Shown here in pieces: positions 51,210 through 61,971 of a stretch of DNA of 64,000 nucleotides (positions are counted from its first letter, which is position 1; every line of letters starts with the position of its first letter). The notes under the pieces were generated by a model, which was not told the origin of the DNA, made no database searches, and saw nothing but the letters and a program-made list of their open reading frames with translations. The translations under genes and the position numbers were made by a program. This DNA is from Brachycybe producta (Eukaryota > Arthropoda > Diplopoda > Playtdesmida > Andrognathidae). The stretch lies in assembly GCA_036925085.1 (NCBI GenBank), contig JAUPFP010000013.1, forward strand, positions 1,427,001 to 1,491,000. Reading direction: 5' to 3'.

Positions 51210-54200
51210 ATGACGTCGGCTAATTGTCACATTATTTCTTCCAGCAGTGATTCTGAGCCTGAAAACGCGCCAAAAATGAAACGTTCTTTCACAGGTACCA
51301 CTACTTCTTTGTCCAAAAAGACCTTTCATGACCTTTCTTCTAGTGATGACGATGAATTTCTGCCACTAATTGAACGTATAAAACGAACCAAAGAGCTTAA
51401 TGTGGACGAAAATATCAAAAAACAAACTAATAATTGTACGAAGGAGGTCAAAGGTCGCACAAATTGTGTCTCTTCAGCGCCGATTGCGATTTCTAGCGAC
51501 GACGATGATGATGTAACTGTAGTTGAAGTGGTGCGTGACGCTATTACTGAACGTCGTTTGCAGTCGCCGCCACTTTGCATGAACACGTCGCTTCCAGATC
51601 TTAACTTTGAGGATGATCATCTATTTGACTTCACACTGAACGAAGTCGCTACGTTTGGACAAAACATTTTTTTTATACATTGTGAATATTAAAATGTTTT
51701 TTCATTGTAGGAGATCATAGAAAAGCAGAAAAAGGAGGAGGAGGCTCAATGTCGTCGTATTCCGACAAAACCAGTCGAGAAATCTGTCGCTTTGTTGCAA
51801 AGAGAAGCGAAGAAACAACGGGACGATGCGAAAACTCGAGAAAAAACGTTAAAGCTTCTTGCAGCCGAACAACGGAAGGGACAGAAACCAGGAGAATGCT
51901 TGAAAGTATTTTTTTGCAACTACTTGTAATCTTCTATCTTGCTATACTTACAAACAAAAACGTTATTAGAATTCTGTTTTGAAATCAACTTTTTAAGACA
52001 CATTAAAAGTGGTTTTGAAACTAGAAGATTAACTGAATCACGTGAGATAAATATCTTTATGACAGTGGTATAGGTAGGCTTGGTTGCGCCTCCCGCGCTA
52101 CTTAGCCCTCATATAATTGAATAAATTAAGCGAGTGATTCCGAATCACTCGCTTAATTTATTCAATTATTTTTGAAAATACATCGACTTTCATTTCATTT
52201 TTTGCACCCCCAAACCTTTGATTATTTTGTCTTTTTCAGAAAAGCAAAGACTTTATAAAGTGTTTTAGAAACTAGAAGGATGGTTCAGAGTCACTCTAAG
52301 GGTGTTTTCATGTTGATGCACTTTAATCTTAAAGTTGCTTCTGAAACACAGTGTCATGCATATGAAAATTATCTAATTTCATTTACGCTTCTAGTTTGAA
52401 ATATTAAAAAATTAATTATTAAAATATAAAGAATCTCTTGCAACATTTTCTTAAAAAGAAACGGTTGTTTTTCTCTGTTTCTTTAGTTCATTAAAACGAT
52501 TCTTGACGTCCAGTTACTCGAAATGACCGACGTTGCTGTTGATATTCCACGAGTCTTGCAAGAAAACGGCATAAATTACGTTGTATGCGAACAGATCGTA
52601 CCGAAATGTATCACATGGAAGCGGAAAGTCGTCGAAAAAAGAATATGTGATGCGTTACGGGTTTGCGAATCGATTTTAGGCTACGTTTTTTGACATTTGA
52701 TCTTCATCCCAATGTTTATGTTTGTGTTTAGGTCGAAGAAACAGTTACAGAAGTGGACGAAGACGAAATTATTTTTATACTTTCTTGTCGTGAATTGGTT
52801 GAAGCCGTACATCACTTCAAACAGGTTTTTTTTCGACGTTTTTTTTTTAACCTTTTATTTCGTATTTGATAAATCTATCTTCAAATGAGGGCCAATCTGG
52901 AACAAATACAGGAAGAACTTTAAGAGATCTCGTCAAAAATTACAAAACGTTGATACCCGAAAAGAAAATTACGATCTTAGTGATAGGAATGCATAAATAC
53001 TTTCGGTTTGTGAGTCGAAGTGGCGATTTGATTGTTTTTGTTGATGATTGTTAATTCTTGTTCAGAGAACAGAGTCGTAAGGAACAACAAACTTACAGAG
53101 CGAAAGTTCGCGGTGTTACAAGTAAATCCAGGAAGAAGAACAACTGCGAGGATTCATATTGCAGCGTTACTGAAGGCGACGTTGAAGAAGTTCTGTTTTT
53201 CAGTTTGTGTCTTAATAGAGCGGTTTGGGATTGAAATTTTTTTTTTTAATTAGGCCATGGTTGAATTACAAATTCAAGAATCTTGCAATTTAAGATTTGT
53301 CGAGAATTCCATCGAAGTTGCGCAAACGATTGCTTCGTTCTCTAAAGCTGTGGCCGAAGCTCCGTACAAGTTAGTTTTCATTTCATTTTTATTCGAATCT
53401 TCTTCTGAAACGAAGAGAATCGTCGCACACAGAATTCTTTTGGCAACATAAATCTTACTCCTCTTTTAGTAAGAAAGGGTTAAAACGGTGAACATGTATT
53501 CGATGTAGATTCTAATGGATAACAAAAATTTAACAAAGTTAAATTAATAGTGTAGACACTCCGTAGTTTCACGTGCATGATACACGGTTAGTTTAGCGGT
53601 TCCGAAATTGCTCAAATAGTTCTAGCCACTAAACAGTCATTCGGAACGTCATGAAGAAACATTTGAGCTTTAAGAACAATTCTATGTATTCCACGATATG
53701 TTCTTTGGGTATTAGGATATTACCTTGTCCTATATTAACCTTGTCTCGTAGCACGTGAAACTCTGGAGTGTCTCTAGGCTCGTAATCTAAACTTTATAAT
53801 TTGTTCGACCGAATAAGGTAACGGATGGTCTTTTCTTCAGAACATTTGTTGAAATTGAACCTCAGAAGTAATTAAAAGCTTTTTGTTTCTCGTATATTGT
53901 TGTTTCTACTAGGCGAGATAGAGAGAATGATCTGATGTTCTCTTGGTTAGCCGGATTTGATGTACGCAAATCGGTCAAAGTAGATAAAGATGGAAAAGGA
54001 CTTTTGCTACTCTGGCAGAGACAGATTCAGCAATTTAACAACGTGTCGGCCGATATGGCACAGGCCATCGTTGCAGAATATCCGTCACCACTCGCTCTTT
54101 TAAATGTAACAAATACTTTTACATTAGAAAAAAAAAAAACGAGCACGTTTGATAACATAAAAAGTTTTATTACAGGCTTATGATCAGTGCGATAATGAAC

Positions 54201-55122
54201 AAGAATGTGAAACGCTGTTAAAAGAAATCGTAGTAAGACTTTCCTGTTTCACAAAAAAAAGCTAAGAAAAATAATTCTTATTGATTTATACTTATAACTT
54301 GAAACGAGAAGAACACAAACAATGAGAAAAACACTTTTTAAATCAATTTTAAAAGATAAGAATTTTAACATTTGAAATGAAAACAGTAAAAGGAGATTTA
54401 TAAATAATATTCATGAGATCTTTGAAAATATGTTTAAAAAACAATAATTTTCGCTTTTTTTTTGGGTCCAAATTTCTTTTTGAAACTGCCATAAAAAGGT
54501 TACTTTAACGGTATAACCGTTAAAAGTTTCAAATGAAACTTAAAATTCTTTCCTAAAATTGCTTTTACAAAGGCGTATTTCTTGTTTTGTCTGCAAAATG
54601 TTCAAAAATTCAACTTGTGGTGGCTCCATCGATTAATACCCCAAAGTAAACATTTTCAGAAGAAACATTAAGAAAAACTAGAAACTAGAATAGTTGATGA
54701 TTTTGTTGAAAAAATTTTCATGATGATATTTTTCAAAATCATTTTTTATGGCTAAACTAAATTTCATGAAATGTTAATTTAAAAAACCTGAAACCGAATC
54801 AATTTTAAAGCACTATAAAATGTTTATTTTTAAGATTTTGTCATTAAGAAACTTTTAGCATCATCTTCTACCGTTCTAGTTTTGAAATTAATTTGAATTT
54901 TTTTTCGTATTATTGTTTCTCATAAAAAGTTTACAAGACAGTTTTTGTATTCAAAAACATCTATAAAGTCACCGCTTAAATCACGAACAACGTTTTCTTT
55001 TCGTCTTTTAGGTTCGTCGTGGTGCCGGTCCGTTGGCTACGACCAGAAAAATCGGACGTGAATTATCAAGAAAGATTTACATGTTTATGACGGCCGAAGA
55101 CGGAAACCTTATCCTAGAATAA
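51210..55122 (+). CDS. EME1: Crossover junction endonuclease subunit EME1
   Basis: EME1 is the non-catalytic partner of MUS81, cutting branched DNA in the nucleus. Ten in-phase exons give 548 residues: 51210-51644, 51711-51905, 52487-52660, 52732-52824, 52890-53005, 53066-53222, 53254-53369, 53913-54105, 54176-54232, 55012-55122. The N-terminus is acidic and Ser-rich with DDDDDVTVVEV (about 97-107), resembling a SUMO-interacting motif. A Lys/Glu coiled segment follows (exon 2). The degenerate nuclease domain begins at FIKTILDVQLLEMTDVAV (human FLKYITVVLDPVLLQMEGG). TIASFSKAVAEAPYK matches DFTCAFTKAVAEAPFK, LLLLWQRQIQQFNNVSADMA matches [20 protein letters not shown], and the end RRGAGPLATTRKIGRELSRK matches the (HhH)2 tail RRGEGVTATSRRIGPELSRR. 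The MUS81-type catalytic ERKxxxD is absent, as expected for EME1. Confidence 0.95.
52113..52169. repeat. Perfect 27-bp palindrome
   Basis: Arm ATAATTGAATAAATTAAGCG plus AGTGATT is followed by a 3-bp spacer (CCG) and its exact reverse complement, ending at 52169. It lies in EME1 intron 2 beside a foldback repeat. Such a perfect hairpin is rare by chance and suggests a recent foldback event. Confidence 0.95.
54640..54985. repeat. Foldback repeat, second subfamily, last EME1 intron
   Basis: Left arm CATTTTCAGAAGAAACATTA and ACTAGAAACTAGAATAGTTG; right arm TTCTACCGTTCTAGTTTTGAA and TTGTTTCTCATAAAAAGTT. A further partial foldback copy precedes it (about 54300-54560). Confidence 0.65.
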
Positions 55123-55205
55123 TAATCATAAAAAAAAAGATTCAACAGGTTTTTATTAATTAAAAAACGTAGGTTTTAAATTTTTTAACTTAATGGTTTT
55201 TTTTT
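55123..55205. terminator. Overlapping EME1/TUT1 3' ends
   Basis: The 83-bp gap between convergent stop codons contains a plus-strand ATTAAA (55159-55164) and a minus-strand AATAAA (TTTATT at 55152-55157). Either transcript using these must overlap the other, so antisense overlap at the 3' ends is likely. Confidence 0.5.
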
Positions 55206-58200
55206 TTACTTTGGCATACTGATGTAAGCCTGATTAGCAACCTTTCCGACAAAAGATTGTAAAAAAGGTACAAAATGACCTTTGAATTCTTTGGAATCGG
55301 CCAAACCGAGTTTTATTTGAATTCCTAGTTTGTCTGACGAGTTAAGTTCTTTCATACTGCACTCAAACGTAAAGATTGGTCTTCTCGGTGTCTGACTACC
55401 TTCGGACTCAATTATTAACTGCGAAATCTTTTCTTCTACTTCCATTATCGGTTTCGTCAGAAATTCTTGAATTAAAACGCTACGAAACTTTTTTCGGTTC
55501 ATCCACGTTCTGTGGTAAACTTGACAAAGGAAATTCGTAGAAGATTCGGGTTCGACGTCGTCTTGCATCGCTCGGATTTCTTCCGAGAGATTTGTCGAAC
55601 GATTCTCCAGTTTCACGTCTGGTAAAACAGTCTGTTTCGTTTCATCTTGTTTATTTTCAAGAATTTGTACTTTATTGGGACCGATGTTGTCGCTACCGTT
55701 GTGGTGCCGTTTGAGATTAACCGATTCCTTTTTAAAGGAGACGCATTTTATTTTGAGTCCTTTTTCGAATATTGTTTTGACGATGTTCAAAAGTCTCGTA
55801 AGTATAAGAAACTTTCGATTGTCGTCAACGACAATTTTCTTTTCCTTGAAGATTTCCGGATACAAATTCAGAACGGATTCGTTTAAGGTTACCGGAAAAT
55901 CGATTGAACCGTTTTTGAACTGTGGAGTGACACATTCAGTTGCTTCTAGAAAAGGATTTGGAATAGAAGCTGCTGGAAGAATGGGTATCGCACGATTCTT
56001 TGCAACTGTTGCTGGACGTGGTTTCTTTTCGACAGTAAGGTTAAGTACTGCTGCAATCCCTGGTATTTGTGACTGAGCTTCGGACGCTAGGATCTTATTT
56101 GTCTTTGCGAGTAACTCGACAAACATTTCGGTCAATTTGTCCGTTGTTGACATTGCGATGTTACGATCAAGTTGAAACGGGTCTTGAACGTTCATCGATT
56201 TAAACTGTGTTAATAAAAAAAACGTGATTAATAAGTTAAAAAAAAAGTGTCACTCTGGTTATTTTCCGTTTTAATGATTTTATGACAAATTAAAAGTGTT
56301 TTAGAAACTAGAAGAGTAGCTGAATCACAATATCAGATGGTTTTCAAATTCACATCTTTAAAATTAAACTTTTTTTATTTATCTTGAAGCGACCAATTTT
56401 AATCGATTTTAGTGGAAATTCTTTAATAGAAGGGCCCAGAATATTTTTCATGGTGTGTTTAAATTTTAAATTTAAATTTTAAATTTTAAATTTAATTGCT
56501 AAAAAAATCGGTAATTTTTGTTTGTACGATATTTATTATGTTTATTGTTCGATAAGGGAATGAGTTTCTAAAACCAGATCTTAACATATTTCGTGTTAAC
56601 CAATGTATTAAAGTTAAATTGAATTTATAAAAACTTTCACTCGGAAGATCGGACTGAAAATAAATTTTGTGTTAAACGGTTTCCACTGTATTTGAAATTG
56701 TCACAAAAAGCTTATTTTAAAAAGAACCGATATTAAATCACCTTTATGTGATTTATTTATTTTTCTAGTTTCCCAAACACTTCTAATTTCATTTTCAAAT
56801 TGTAACTAAAATGCGGAGTAACCAGAGTTATAATCCATTCTTGGCTTGCATTTCCACATTTTGCAGTGGCTGCTTGTAAAAGATATATATTGCTTTCTGA
56901 CACTTGCTTTAAAATCCGCATTTGAGATTCCATCAAGGAAGTTGTCCTTCGAAACGACTCTTCCGTTCCATGGACAGATTACGTTTGACGTCCAGTCCAG
57001 TGTCGAGTAAAATGCGAAGAAACCCTTGAGTAAAAGCTCTAGAAGACAAAGAAAATAAATCAACCGATCGTATAAACAGTTTATTGATTTTTATTATTAT
57101 TATTATGATTATGTCACTCACCTATGGTGTCTTTGTTTGTAGTCATAGGTATCTTTGTTGCATCTTGGCAAAAGTGATAGTTCCAGCCATATATCGGTTG
57201 CGTGTCTGACGGGAGAAAAAATAAGTAAACTGACTTGCAAATGGCAAATGAATATCTGATGTTCGGAAATTCAAATTTCTGCAATATTCACAGGGTGATC
57301 CGTATGCTTAAAGCTACATAATTCAGAATGGAGTTTGCCGACTTTTTAAAACTCGATAGAATCCAGATTGAACTTTTGTCTACGACCAGCAAATATCAAT
57401 TCGATCGTTACCCGATCTTAAAAAGTTGAATTTCCGAACAAACCAATTTTATCAATGAAAAAAGTCAAAACGTAAAATATAAGGCTCGACCGACACCTAA
57501 TAATTGTAATTGTTGAACAGTTGGCAGAATAGCCGGATTACAATTTTGCAAGTAAAATACGCCCAACATGCTGAGAGCATAACTGCTTATTTTTGCGCGA
57601 TTATCAATGCAGAGTTTATTGCATTTAGCCCAAAAACGTATTGTGAATATCAATGGATGTACTCGAGGATCGAGAGTCTGATAGAATAAGAGCAGTTTCG
57701 TGTTCTCCGCCGCAAGTCTAAAATAAGATTATACAGAAGAGAAAAATAAAATTAAATTAAAAGTATTAACCATAGCTTCTTGATACATTTGGTAGGATTC
57801 GAACCGATTATTCATCGACAAATCACAGTTGAGCTTTGAATGTCTGTGATAAAACTTGACTATCGGACAATAAGCCATCGGAATACAGACAACGTTTTGA
57901 CATCCTTGTCCAAACCTCCTGATGATTGCTCCAACAATTTGTATCAAACTTCTCAGTGTCATGCCTTTTACGGTGTTTAAAAACCATTGCTTGTCTTTGA
58001 ATCTAATGAAACTTAGTGTCTTTAGTATCGTCTTCAAACTCTCACTTTCTTCGTCGGATGGCTGAAAGAAGAAAAAAAAAAAAAGAGGGATCCATATACG
58101 ATATTGTTTGTTACAACGACTTGACACTCTAGCCATAGACGTAATGTTAAGTGAAATTTGACGTTTCTAAAAACATGGTCACGATTCAAACCGAGTTTGG

Positions 58201-60021
58201 AACAATAATTAAAAGTTGCAATCGCTTCTTGAATCTTCTGGCCAGTAATTCAAAAAAAGTTTTTTTTTATTTGCACCCTTTTGAATTATGCTAATTTGTT
58301 ATATCCATGTTAAAGGTCATTAATCTCAAAAGTGTCCACTTTGCTAACAACCTTTCTTAAAGAACATCTTTCAGCTTTAAGAAGAATTGTATGTATTTTT
58401 TAATATGTTGTTTATGTAACAAGTAATTTTCATGACGTTTTGAATTGTCTAGTTTTGTTCTAGTTGACCAATTTTTGGGAATCACCAAATTGACCACGTC
58501 TCATGGCACGTTTGCAAATCAGGAGTGTCTCGGCCGTTCAAGGTACCGTTTCGTCGGCCGTTTCAAAGTTGAACTCCAGGTAGAGATCCACATCGCTTTT
58601 TCCCGTCATAGCTAAATTGTTAGCGTACGAACCGAACGTTGTAAGCGTAAACCCCGGAAAGAATTCGCCGATCAAATTCTCGAGCATTCTGCACAAAGTA
58701 TCTCTTTGTGCATAGTCAGATGAACGGATACCGAATGTCTTTACAAGAAAATCGACTTGTTCGTCGATCTGAAATGACCCATAATTATAGATTTAATACC
58801 AATATTGTATCATTTTTCATAAACGAAAGAATTTCAAGATAAATTTGAAACTTGAAGGGGGAAAATCTTTTTATCGTCGTTTTACAAAAGCTGTTTTCAC
58901 CTTTTGAAATTGTGATTAAAAACGTTATTTCTTAAGCTAGTTTTAAAGGGTCAAACGCCCACCTCCACGCTTCGAATTCCAGCTATTCAAAATTTGAGAA
59001 GCATTTATTGAGATAAACTTGGAAGTGTTTTGAAAACTAGGCGAGTAGCTTAAGGAGAATTTCATTTTAATATCTTTGAAATAACTTTTATGTCTGTCTG
59101 ACCCACTTTAAGCCGACGATATATATTTTTTTTAAATTTCTGCCTATAAAATATTTATTTAGAAAGAAATCAGCCTGAAAACACTAAAGTGATTCAGTTA
59201 CCATTCTAGTTTTGTATCTAAAGCGTAAATTAACCAAAATTAGATGAAACAGTGGATTAATTAGTATTTCTTCTTAACACCTAGTTAAAATGACACAATT
59301 AAGATTCAAATTTAGGCTTATAGTGCTAACAATCAGTGCAAATTCGTTTACTCTTCTAGTTTCAAATAAACCTTGAAAGTATTTCATAAAAACCCGTTCT
59401 TATTGTGCTTTGTGCATGAATTTTTAACGAAATTTTACTGTTTTATGACTGCAAAGTTTCTCAAATGTTTCCTTTTCTAATTGAAACGTGGATCCCGTCT
59501 TCGGTGGCTGCGTGTTTACAGGTCCCAACTTCGGTGTCTGCTTATTTATATGATCTGGCATCATCTTTACAGGTCCTGCGGGCTTCGGTGACTGGAAGTT
59601 TACGGGTCCTGCAGGCTTCTGTGACGTGTTTCCAGAACTCGGTGTCGGTTGCTGCCAGTTTACGGGTCCTGGCTTCGATGTCCGAGTGTTTACAAATTCT
59701 AACTTCGGTCGCTTCACATTTAATGGCATCTGTTCTGACCACTGTCTTTTTACAGGACTCTGTTTCAATGACTCCGTTTTTACGGGTCCTTTCGTCGTGG
59801 TGGACGTCGTCGGTTGCCCATTACCTAAAGACGAATCGTGTTGTTTTACCATTGATGCCAGTTGCTTCAAATGTCGTTTGCCTTGCAAATGAGAAGTCCA
59901 TGATGTTGCTGGAGAAATGGGTGAGTTTCAGCATTATATACGTCTTTATGAAATATAATAATTTATACTCACGTTGTACTTCTGTGTTGCAAATATCACA
60001 TCGGAGTACTCGACTGGCCAT
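55206..60021 (-). CDS. TUT1: TUT1-like terminal uridylyl/adenylyl transferase (Star-PAP)
   Basis: Non-canonical nucleotidyltransferase; vertebrate TUT1 uridylylates U6 snRNA and polyadenylates selected mRNAs in the nucleus. Eight in-phase exons give 810 residues: 59973-60021, 59439-59908, 58547-58768, 57805-58061, 57497-57717, 57122-57205, 56908-57038, 55206-56204. Residues 8-29 form a C2H2 zinc finger (CDIC...HLQGKRH). Then follows a low-complexity segment with repeated GPVN motifs, then the catalytic core: FGS (219-220 region) with DVD (Asp 232 and 234) and CPIVKFYHRHSKLNCDLSMN carrying the third Asp (327). RAKISSYALSMLGVFYLQN is the central/PAP-associated region, and MNVQDPFQLDRNIA matches human NLQDPFDLSHNVA. 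The C-terminal domain ends FVPFLQSFVGKVANQA. The RRM that human TUT1 has after the zinc finger is missing. The exon 7 donor looks like GC. Confidence 0.88.
56270..56800. repeat. Foldback repeat split by a pogo-like MITE fragment
   Basis: The left half has GTGTTTTAGAAACTAGAAGAG (from 56297) and the right half has TTTTTCTAGTTTCCCAAAC (to about 56785). Between them lies about 56560-56700, ending TTGTGTTAAACGGTTTCCACT, the right end of the pogo-like family. It occupies TUT1 intron 7. Confidence 0.6.
58930..59260. repeat. Foldback repeat, first subfamily, TUT1 intron 2
   Basis: Left arm AGTTTTAAAGGGTCAAACGC to GTGTTTTGAAAACTAGGCGAG; right arm GATTCAGTTACCATTCTAG. This intron is where vertebrate genes would encode the RRM; only repeat sequence is found. 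Confidence 0.65.
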
Positions 60022-60134
60022 TACGCCTATGACATAAATAAATACACTGTCAAAATATTACACAAACACCGTCCAGTGACAAGCTGAAAGACCTCGTGGG
60101 ATATTCTTTCGAATAGCAACCAAGTATAGACACT

Positions 60135-60323
60135 AGTGACTAGTATTTGGATACTAGAGTTTTGTTAGCGCATGCGCGTTGGTTTATATAGGAAAGTGAT
60201 AGCAAGTGAAACGACAGTTTCCACTGGTGATCAATAGATGGCGCTGCTAACGCAAATCTGCAATCACTTTTTTATATAAACCAATGCGCATGCGCTAACA
60301 AAACTCTAGTATCCAAATGCTAG
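60135..60323. mobile_element. Inverted-repeat element next to the TUT1 start
   Basis: Arms of about 61 bp, starting CTAGTATTTGGATACTAGAG and containing TTGTTAGCGCATGCGC, are nearly exact reverse complements around a loop of about 60 bp holding AGATGGCGCT. The element lies about 115 bp upstream of the TUT1 start codon, so it probably overlaps or abuts the promoter. Confidence 0.8.
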
Positions 60324-60393
60324 TCGTATAGACTGCATAGAGGCTAAGCGGTTGCTAATCGAAAGAATGACTACAATATAGATTGAAAGTAAC

Positions 60394-60586
60394 ACAGGCA
60401 ATTGTGCCCAGCATTAGAATTTCTTTTGCTCCACCCTTTTATGAACGTCATCAACTTCTAATTGGTTTGTTACTTGGTCTGATGTCACATGCTCCGCCCT
60501 TTTAGATTTTTAATTGGTTTGTTACTTGGTCTGACATCATAAAAGGTGGAGCAAAAGAAATTCTACTGCTGGGCACAATTGCCTGT
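60394..60586. mobile_element. MITE with ACAGGCAATTGTGCCCAGC ends, copy 1
   Basis: Left end ACAGGCAATTGTGCCCAGCA, right end GCTGGGCACAATTGCCTGT; inner inverted repeats around CTAATTGGTTTGTTACTTGG. Near-perfect, so probably recent. Confidence 0.85.
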
Positions 60587-60777
60587 ATATATAGTAACCT
60601 ACCTCGTATATTTACCTATACGTAATATATTAAATTATTATTAGAGCAAGCATAGAACTGTGTAGCATTCAAATTTCGTCTGGTAAAAGAATCGATTTCG
60701 AAGTAAAGATTAAAGAATTGATGATCGACTACGTAACGATTACAGAATCAATATCTTTTGGTGAATCAGTTTTAGAC

Positions 60778-60972
60778 ACAGGCATCTCTGCCCAGTAGTA
60801 AAAGTTTGTTGGCCCCGCTTTTTTATGAGCGTCATCAATTTCGAATTGGCTAGTTACTTGGTCTAACGTCACATACTCCGCCCTATTCAATTTCTAATTG
60901 GTTGATATGTAGTTTGACGGTCATAAAAGGGCGTGGTCAAAATTTTTTTTACTGCTGAGCAGAAATGCCTGT
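60778..60972. mobile_element. MITE with ACAGGCA ends, copy 2
   Basis: Left end ACAGGCATCTCTGCCCAG, right end CTGAGCAGAAATGCCTGT. Same family and orientation as 60394-60586, separated by 191 bp and more diverged. Confidence 0.8.
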
Positions 60973-61705
60973 GCTTTAGACTGGGTACACACGATCCATT
61001 CTGCCATTATCCATAAAGGGCGTGGGAACATCCAAATTTTATTCAAATCCTAATGTTTTACAATGATTTTAAAACAAAGATAAAATTGGCGTTGCCAACG
61101 CAAAATTTCAAAGAAAATCAAAAGGATGGATAGGCCAGTATTGACCATCTGTACCCAACATTCCTCCCACTCGTGATTGATCTCCATTTTAATATATTTT
61201 ATTTTATTACAATTTTATTACAATTCGGCAATGACAAAACTTTTAAGCAGACTTTTTATTTCTTTTCTGTAAAAATAAGTTTATTTTGAAAGATAAATAA
61301 AAATATTAAGTGATTGAGTTACCAATCTAGTTTCTAACACATTTTTTATTTCAGCTTCAAAACATCATAATTTTTTATTATTTATTTTTAACATACTGAT
61401 TTTATTTATTTTGTTCATTAATTTTTAACGTTTTGTTATTTTTTAAATTTTATAATATTAAAACTAAGATAATTTGTAAATTAATAATTACAAATACACC
61501 AATCATTTATTGTCATAATTGAGACATTTTATTCGAAATACAATACAATATTAATTATTACAAAACTAAATATAATATGCAATTAAAATCAAGGTGACAA
61601 ACTTGTATGCGTTCAGAAACAAGATTCCTGTTTGTGTTTTTCTAAACTACGGCCCCTAAAGCGGGTACTAAGTAATAAGTACGATCAGTTTGTTTTCGAG
61701 ATGGA

Positions 61706-61833
61706 CTGCAAAAAGTGGTCGGCATGAGGGCGAAACCGACTACTCGAGTCGTCCAATTACACTAAGAACACTTCCAAACACTAGAAGTCGACTCGAATAA
61801 TCGATTTCGGCTGTAATCCGACCACTTTTTGCA
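61706..61833. repeat. Hairpin downstream of small Maf
   Basis: CTGCAAAAAGTGGTCGG at 61706 is matched by its exact reverse complement ending at 61833. Inner parts (CGAAACCGACTACTCGAGTCG) pair imperfectly with CGACTCGAATAATCGATTTCG. Arms total about 55 bp. Confidence 0.8.
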
Positions 61834-61910
61834 GCCCACGTCGCTCGTCTGTCAACGCTCCGATATACAAGCAAAAACGTCGTTATCTTAACATGTTACA
61901 ATTTCATGAT

Positions 61911-61916
61911 TTTATT
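61911..61916 (-). terminator. Poly(A) signal of small Maf
   Basis: TTTATT on the plus strand reads AATAAA on the minus strand, 56 bp after the small Maf stop codon. Confidence 0.6.
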
Positions 61917-61971
61917 ACAACAGATTATCTTGAAACATAAAACAAACAATACAAAAGAGTGAATATGGGTT

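Larger units (their letters stand above)
60022..61971. other. TUT1 upstream / small Maf downstream spacer
   Basis: This gap holds three complete inverted-repeat elements (60135-60323, 60394-60586, 60778-60972), a foldback-repeat fragment near 61260-61360, a hairpin at 61706-61833 and the poly(A) signal of small Maf. No exon was recognised. Confidence 0.6.

Noticed and set aside
57781-57804. TUT1 exon 4 extending to the GTTAAT donor after EAM
   Set aside because: The upstream donor at CG/GTTCGA joins in phase and recreates the conserved NNRLAAENTKLL region, whereas the longer form leads to a stop.
59465-60037. A 190-codon plus-strand frame rich in Ser, Val and Leu
   Set aside because: Antisense shadow of TUT1 exons 1-2; its repetitive look comes from the GPVN repeats on the other strand.
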